Source of the DNA: JAEZKC01 sp046546375
Lineage (GTDB): Bacteria; Fibrobacterota; Chitinivibrionia; Chitinivibrionales; Chitinispirillaceae
Assembly: GCA_046546375.1 (NCBI GenBank)
Contig: JBKGXV010000004.1
Location: 17,723-81,722, forward strand
Reading direction: 5' to 3'
Length of the DNA: 64,000 bases
A program made the translations under genes and the position numbers. Below are positions 59,761-64,000 of this stretch, piece by piece. Numbering within the stretch: the first letter of the stretch is position 1; each line of letters starts with the position of its first letter. The notes under the pieces were generated by a model. That model did no database searches. It saw nothing but the letters and a program-made list of their open reading frames with translations, and was not told the DNA's origin.

Positions 59761-60309
59761 ATGAATATAATCCTTATCGGATTCGCATCCAGCGGAAAAT
59801 CCTCAGCAGCCCAGTCACTTTCGGAAATGACCGGATGGCCACATCTGGATCTGGACCGGCTGGTGGAGGACCATTATGAGCAAAAAAGAGGGATAAAGTT
59901 TTCCTGCAGAGAACTTTTCCGCAAACTGGGAGCTGAAAGTTTTGCTGATATGGAAAACGAAACACTTCAATCCCTTTCAGAACTTGATTCCGCGATTCTT
60001 TCCACGGGAGGACGAACCCCGCTTTCAAAAGAAAACAGGAGGATTCTTAAAGATCTGGGAGCAGTCGTGTATCTGAAAACGGATATCAGCACAATTCTGG
60101 TGCGAATGAAAGAAAAAGGGTTTCCTTCCTCCATAAAGGGAGGTGAAAAGGGAATCGAAACAGAGTGGAAGAGGCGGGTTTCTGTTTATTGTGACCTGGC
60201 CGACTTCACCATCTGCAACGATCTGCTGAGCCCTAAGGAGACTGCTGCATCCATAATCAATCAGCTTCCCGGTGATGTCTTCCCTTCATCAGAGAAAAAG
60301 GAGTTTTGA
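59761..60309 (+). CDS. aroK: Shikimate kinase
   Basis: 182 residues from the ATG at 59761, with GGCGGGAAAG upstream; an upstream start at 59710 would add residues without family support. Walker A GFASSGKSSAA, DLDRLVEDHY with shikimate-binding Asp, and STGGRTPL with the GGR motif. Phosphorylates shikimate in the cytosol in the aromatic amino acid pathway. Four bases separate it from chorismate synthase, the next enzyme but one. Confidence 0.93.
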   Translation: MNIILIGFASSGKSSAAQSLSEMTGWPHLDLDRLVEDHYEQKRGIKFSCRELFRKLGAESFADMENETLQSLSELDSAILSTGGRTPLSKENRRILKDLGAVVYLKTDISTILVRMKEKGFPSSIKGGEKGIETEWKRRVSVYCDLADFTICNDLLSPKETAASIINQLPGDVFPSSEKKEF

Positions 60310-60312
60310 ACG

Positions 60313-61395
60313 GTGTCGAGCACTTTTGGCAATTATCTCAGAGTAACTACATTTGGTGAATCCCACTGTAGAGCAGTTGGAGCAGTGGTGGATGGATTAC
60401 CTCCCAGGTTGAAAGTAAGCGAGGAGGAAATTCAGAGTCAGCTGGACAGACGCCGTCCCGGCCAGAGTTCGCTCACCACTCCAAGATCGGAAAAAGACAG
60501 AGTGATTATATTGTCCGGAGTGGAAAACGGACTCACTTTGGGAACCCCGGTGGCCCTCATGGTGGAAAACAAAAATCAGCGCCCGAAAGATTACTCATCC
60601 ATGAATCAAATCCCCCGTCCCTCCCATGCGGATTATTCCTATATAGCCAAGTACGGGATCAAAGCATCAAGCGGAGGCGGCCGCGCCAGTGCCCGGGAAA
60701 CCATTGGTCGGGTTGCGGCAGGAGCTTTGGCCGAAAAGTTTCTCAAAGAACGCTTCGGAGTGGAGATCGTGGCTTTTGTCAGTGCAGTTGGACAGATCAG
60801 TGCACCCGGAATAGATTTAGGCACTATAAGCAGAGAGGAAGTGGACCGGAACGCGGTACGCTGTCCTGACAAGAAAAGCGCATCTGAAATGGCTGATCTG
60901 ATTGAGCGGATGAAAAATGAAAAGGATTCCATAGGGGGTGTGGTTACCTGTGTATGCAGAAATGTTCCAGCCGGGTGGGGCGAACCGGTCTTTCAGAAAC
61001 TGGAAGCAATGCTGGGTATGGCGATGCTTTCCATCCCGGCCTCCAAGGGATTTGAAATCGGCTCGGGTTTCCAAGGGGCAGCCATGAGGGGTTCTGAACA
61101 TAATGACATGTTCACCATGAAATCCGGGAGGTTGGGAACACTGACCAACCGAAGCGGCGGAGTGCAGGGTGGCATATCAAATGGTGAGCCGATCTATTTC
61201 CGGGTGGCGTTCAAACCGGCCGCAACCATCGGACGGGCTCAGGAAACGGCAGACTATGAAGGAAAGCGCATGGTACTTGAGTCGCAAGGGCGCCATGATC
61301 CGTGCGTGGTCTCCAGGGCGGTCCCGGTAGTGGAAGGGATGGCGGCGCTGGTGCTGGGGGATATGGGGCTTTCTCAGCTGGGGCGGCGGGGGTGA
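60313..61395 (+). CDS. aroC: Chorismate synthase
   Basis: 360 residues from GTG at 60313. Conserved FGESHCRAVGAVVDG, RRPGQSSLTTPRSEKD, SGGGRASARETIGRVAAGA and NRSGGVQGGISNGEP. Uses reduced FMN to convert EPSP to chorismate, the branch point to aromatic amino acids. Close to the family's usual length. Part of an aroK-aroC operon; the following 445 bases hold no gene. Confidence 0.97.
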   Translation: MSSTFGNYLRVTTFGESHCRAVGAVVDGLPPRLKVSEEEIQSQLDRRRPGQSSLTTPRSEKDRVIILSGVENGLTLGTPVALMVENKNQRPKDYSSMNQIPRPSHADYSYIAKYGIKASSGGGRASARETIGRVAAGALAEKFLKERFGVEIVAFVSAVGQISAPGIDLGTISREEVDRNAVRCPDKKSASEMADLIERMKNEKDSIGGVVTCVCRNVPAGWGEPVFQKLEAMLGMAMLSIPASKGFEIGSGFQGAAMRGSEHNDMFTMKSGRLGTLTNRSGGVQGGISNGEPIYFRVAFKPAATIGRAQETADYEGKRMVLESQGRHDPCVVSRAVPVVEGMAALVLGDMGLSQLGRRG

Positions 61396-61595
61396 GTTTC
61401 CCCGGAGGTGACGTTACGATCTTCGTGGTGCGAATTTATACCAGATATTTGATTTGTCTGGAATACATTTTAATCCCATTAATGAAGCTATACTCTCAAA
61501 ACTCACCTCTCGGGCTGTTTTTTTTTAACTTCAAAGCACAATATTTGATCTGATTTGGTTCATTTTCATTTTGAGCCGAAACGATTCTGATTCCG

Positions 61596-61618
61596 GGATA
61601 ATTTGAGTCAAATTATCC
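61596..61618. promoter_or_regulatory. Long palindrome upstream of the helicase gene
   Basis: GGATAATTTGA (61596-61606), one base, then TCAAATTATCC (61608-61618): an 11-bp perfect inverted repeat with a single-base centre, in the 445-base gap after aroC. Suits a dimeric repressor operator or a hairpin; a T-rich run (TGTTTTG) follows. Another GGATAATT-like sequence occurs at 61650. Confidence 0.45.
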
Positions 61619-61662
61619 TGTTTTGTAGAATTCAAAGGAAAAAATGGGATAATTGCGTGTCC

Positions 61663-61702
61663 CGGAGGTGATTATCGATGAAACGGTAAAAATACACCTC
61701 CG
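61663..61702 (+). promoter_or_regulatory. Hairpin with complementary ribosome-site-like arms
   Basis: CGGAGGTG (61663-61670) pairs with CACCTCCG (61695-61702), 8 bp with a 24-base loop holding ATGAAACGGTAA (a three-codon leader) at 61678. GGAGGTG is a strong ribosome site placed before that mini-ORF, and its partner could sequester it. It may control expression of the downstream helicase or a leader peptide. Confidence 0.4.
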
Positions 61703-61840
61703 ATGTCCACAACTCACCGAAAACCAACAACTTCCATCATCCGCTCTCCTCCCCTTGCCTCCCCCCTTTTTTCTCCCTGTGGAATTATTATTTTAGGTAC
61801 GTGTCTTAATAACACTTACTACCATTCGAAAAGGAAAATC

Positions 61841-63865
61841 ATGTCTATATACACCCGCGGACTCAACTCCAGCCAAAAAAGCGCCGTCCTGCACAACAAC
61901 GGCCCCCTTCTCGTCCTGGCCGGCGCAGGAAGCGGAAAAACACGCGTTCTCACCATGCGCATCGCCCGCCTGATCGATGAAAACCACTGCACACCGGAAG
62001 AAATCCTGGCGGTCACTTTCACCAACAAGGCAGCCAAGGAAATGAAGGAAAGGGTCGCCAAGCTCACCTCCCCCGCCAAGGCAGAAAAAATGACTCTCTG
62101 CACCTTTCACAGCCTTGGGGTAAGAATCCTACGAGAGCACGGAGACGCAGTGGGTCTTAAAAAATCCTTTACCATCATGGATGAACACGAACGCAGCGCA
62201 ACGCTCAAAAGCATCATGCGGGCGGCCGGTGTAAGAGGGCTCAAAAGCGAAGATCCCAATGTATTCGCGAATCGCATCAGCCTGGCAAAAAACGCATCCC
62301 TGGCCCCTGATGAATACTACAAAGCCAATCCCGAAGAACGGAAAGTTTTCAGAGTCTACGAATCCTACAGCAAAATCCTTCTGAAGCGTCAGACTGTGGA
62401 TTTTGATGATCTGCTGCTATTGCCTCTTCAGATTTTCCGCAGCAATCCATCTATTCTTAAAAGTTACCAGAACAGGTACAAATACATTTCAGTTGATGAG
62501 TTCCAGGATACCAATGCAGTGCAGATGAAGCTTGCAATGCTGCTTTCCACGCCGCGGAACAATATCATGGTGGTGGGTGATGATGATCAGGGGATCTACT
62601 CCTGGCGCGGAGCTGAGATTGAAAACATCATTTCCTTTTCTACACGCTTCAAGGGCTGCAAAACAGTCATTCTGGATAAAAACTACCGTTCCACAACACA
62701 GATTCTCAATGCGGCCCATGCGGTGGTGTCGAAAAACCGAATAAGAAAATTCAAGGAAATCGTGGCTGTTGCGGGAGAGGGTGATCCCATCTTCCACTAT
62801 AAAGGTGATGATGAGACGGATGAGGCAGAATGGATCGCGCAGAAGATTGCCGATAATGAAAAACATACCTCCTTTCGTTTCAATGATCATGCGATACTGC
62901 TGAGGACCAATGCCATGATGAGGCGTTATGAGGAAGAACTCAGGCGATGCAAAATACCTTACACCGTAAGCGGAGCTCTGAGCTTTTACGACCGCAAGGA
63001 AATAAAAGACGTGATTTCCTATCTGCGCTTCTTTTCCAATCCGCATGATGAACTGAGTCTGCTGAGGGTGCTCAAAGTTCCCTCCAAGGGATTGGGCAAA
63101 GTGACCATGGAAAAAATCGATGACCTTGCAGCTCTGAGAAAAATCAGTCTGTGGGATGCCATTCTGCGATATGAGGAAATCCAGAGCATCACAGCCGACC
63201 AGCAAAAGAAACTGGATGCATTCATAAATTTTTACCAACGATTCAACAAGCTGTTCGAATCGGGGCTGCTTTCATCCACCTTCCGGACCATTCTGACTGA
63301 ATGCGGTTATTTTGAACTGCTGAAAAGAGCATATAAAGAGGAGGGAGAAGCAGAAAAACGCCTGGAGAATGTGGAAGAAATGGTTCATGGACTGGAAATC
63401 TACGAAGCAAAGTTCAAACGCAAAAAGCCCACTCTTTCAGGTTATCTTCAGGAAATCGCACTTATGGCAACGGATGACAACGAGGATGACGAGAAACAGA
63501 AAAACAGTGTCACCCTCATGACCTTTCACAAATCAAAAGGGCTTGAATTCCCGGTAGTGTTTCTTGCCGGACTCGACAGAGAGGTAATACCCTCTCCCAG
63601 AGCAGTTGCAGAGGGGCAGATTGAAGAAGAACGGCGTCTTTTTTATGTGGGAATGACCCGTGCCCAGAAAATATTGTATCTCACCTATCCGGGGCAGAAA
63701 GTGTTCAGAAAAAAACTGAAAAAAGTAACCCCCTGTCCTTTCCTCATGGAAATTCCGGAGGAATTTCTCGAAGGTAAAATCGGAGAAAGACAGGATGAGG
63801 AGAAGATGGAGTACATTGATGATTTCTTCAAACAGATGAAAACGAAATTCGGAAGCACGGTATGA
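61841..63865 (+). CDS. Rep/PcrA-type UvrD-family helicase
   Basis: 674 residues from ATG 61841 with AAGGAAAA upstream; the ORF's earlier start at 61703 adds 46 residues that cross the hairpin region and have no family support. Walker A AGAGSGKTRVL, motif DEFQDTN, GDDDQGIYSWRGA, TFHKSKGLEFPVVF and GMTRAQ are superfamily 1A motifs. A 3-prime to 5-prime DNA helicase for repair and replication fork restart. C-terminal MEYIDDFFKQM and a short tail replace the longer tail of UvrD, so Rep or PcrA is likelier. Confidence 0.93.
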   Translation: MSIYTRGLNSSQKSAVLHNNGPLLVLAGAGSGKTRVLTMRIARLIDENHCTPEEILAVTFTNKAAKEMKERVAKLTSPAKAEKMTLCTFHSLGVRILREHGDAVGLKKSFTIMDEHERSATLKSIMRAAGVRGLKSEDPNVFANRISLAKNASLAPDEYYKANPEERKVFRVYESYSKILLKRQTVDFDDLLLLPLQIFRSNPSILKSYQNRYKYISVDEFQDTNAVQMKLAMLLSTPRNNIMVVGDDDQGIYSWRGAEIENIISFSTRFKGCKTVILDKNYRSTTQILNAAHAVVSKNRIRKFKEIVAVAGEGDPIFHYKGDDETDEAEWIAQKIADNEKHTSFRFNDHAILLRTNAMMRRYEEELRRCKIPYTVSGALSFYDRKEIKDVISYLRFFSNPHDELSLLRVLKVPSKGLGKVTMEKIDDLAALRKISLWDAILRYEEIQSITADQQKKLDAFINFYQRFNKLFESGLLSSTFRTILTECGYFELLKRAYKEEGEAEKRLENVEEMVHGLEIYEAKFKRKKPTLSGYLQEIALMATDDNEDDEKQKNSVTLMTFHKSKGLEFPVVFLAGLDREVIPSPRAVAEGQIEEERRLFYVGMTRAQKILYLTYPGQKVFRKKLKKVTPCPFLMEIPEEFLEGKIGERQDEEKMEYIDDFFKQMKTKFGSTV

Positions 63866-63886
63866 GAGCTAAACGTTCCTGCGCAA

Positions 63887-63910
63887 GCCTGTTCATAATT
63901 CAGAGCAGGC
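63887..63910. terminator. Hairpin after the helicase gene
   Basis: GCCTGTTC (63887-63894) pairs with GAGCAGGC (63903-63910), 8 bp with one G-T wobble and an 8-base loop, then AATTTT. Lies 21 bases after the helicase stop and 42 before the end of the minus-strand gene, so it likely serves both convergent transcripts. Confidence 0.6.
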
Positions 63911-63952
63911 AATTTTCAGATGGTTAATGTGTGCGATGAGCAGGTAAAATGA

Positions 63953-64000
63953 TCATTTCGTGGCTTCGGCCGGTTCATCTTTGGGAAAGTCGAAATCAAC
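63953..64000 (-). CDS. C-terminus of an unidentified protein (cut by window edge)
   Basis: The last 15 residues read VDFDFPKDEPAEATK followed by a TGA stop (63953-63955). An acidic and proline-containing tail like this is typical of many protein C-termini, and it is convergent to the helicase gene behind a hairpin. Too short to identify. Confidence 0.4.
   Translation of the reverse strand, partial: VDFDFPKDEPAEATK

Noticed and set aside
62489..63238. 249-codon minus-strand frame inside the helicase gene
   Set aside because: Antisense shadow of a gene with all SF1 motifs.
1..64000. CRISPR arrays, rRNA genes, insertion sequences with intact transposase, integrases
   Set aside because: I saw no spaced direct-repeat arrays, no rRNA, and no intact transposase or integrase; only the degraded Rpn-type frame.

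Overview
The window looks like chromosomal DNA of a diderm (Gram-negative type) bacterium of roughly 50 percent GC. The evidence is several signal-peptide outer-membrane barrels, a BamA/TamA-like surface antigen, an MlaE-MlaF-MlaD lipid-transport set, an MltG endolytic transglycosylase and a type IV pilin-like protein. Genes are dense and many abut with ATGA or GTGA overlaps. I cannot name the species. The mix (three-domain NifU, fused TIGR03960-type radical SAM protein, RtcB, sodium symporters with small accessory proteins, many lineage-specific barrels) would fit a Fibrobacterota or Chitinivibrionia-like lineage or another FCB-like diderm, but that is a guess.

Layout. 1-6249: a barrel gene and mltG (minus), then plus-strand genes for DUF4235, NudC, YihY/BrkB, DUF1328, a small basic protein, two barrels and MgtC, with a possible structured RNA at 4325-4473. 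6253-24202: one minus-strand block of 18 tightly packed genes for an unusual glycan or glycoside pathway. It has two nucleotide-sugar epimerases, a medium-chain dehydrogenase, a Gfo/Idh oxidoreductase, two GT4 and four CgeB-like glycosyltransferases, a nucleotidyltransferase, a PIG-L deacetylase, a FemAB/GNAT-like acyltransferase, a histidine phosphatase, a phosphoribosyltransferase-kinase-like fusion and a SAM methyltransferase. It also has a glycoside hydrolase whose TIM barrel appears circularly permuted. No flippase, polymerase or exporter is visible in the block. 24470-33416: housekeeping and single genes (hemerythrin, sulfurtransferase, DUF1328, radical SAM, metallophosphoesterase, DHH phosphoesterase, NifU, FolC).

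33563-39360: an accessory, partly decayed region next to a tRNA-Pro(GGG). It holds an Rpn-type nuclease pseudogene, a formylglycine-generating-enzyme-like fragment, and an intact two-gene module of a TrlF-type PHP-SMC ATPase and an AlbA_2/Schlafen-type ATP-binding protein, flanked by short related coding segments. 39646-44327: a tandem duplication of a sodium/solute symporter with its small accessory protein, headed by a TetR regulator. 44631-49359: a barrel, a pilin, a pilin remnant, a CopA-type copper ATPase and an RmlD-like reductase.

49684-55127: a barrel, RtcB RNA ligase, two triple-BON proteins, DUF2267 and a BamA-like protein on the minus strand. 55250-63865: a YtxH-like protein, an AI-2E-family permease, MlaE-F-D, shikimate kinase, chorismate synthase and a Rep/PcrA-type helicase. 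A 15-residue C-terminus of another minus-strand gene enters at the right edge.

The strongest candidates for something new are the glycan cluster with its permuted hydrolase and PRTase-kinase fusion, the TrlF plus AlbA module, and the structured RNA candidate. All calls come from reading the sequence and recalling family motifs; no database search was run.
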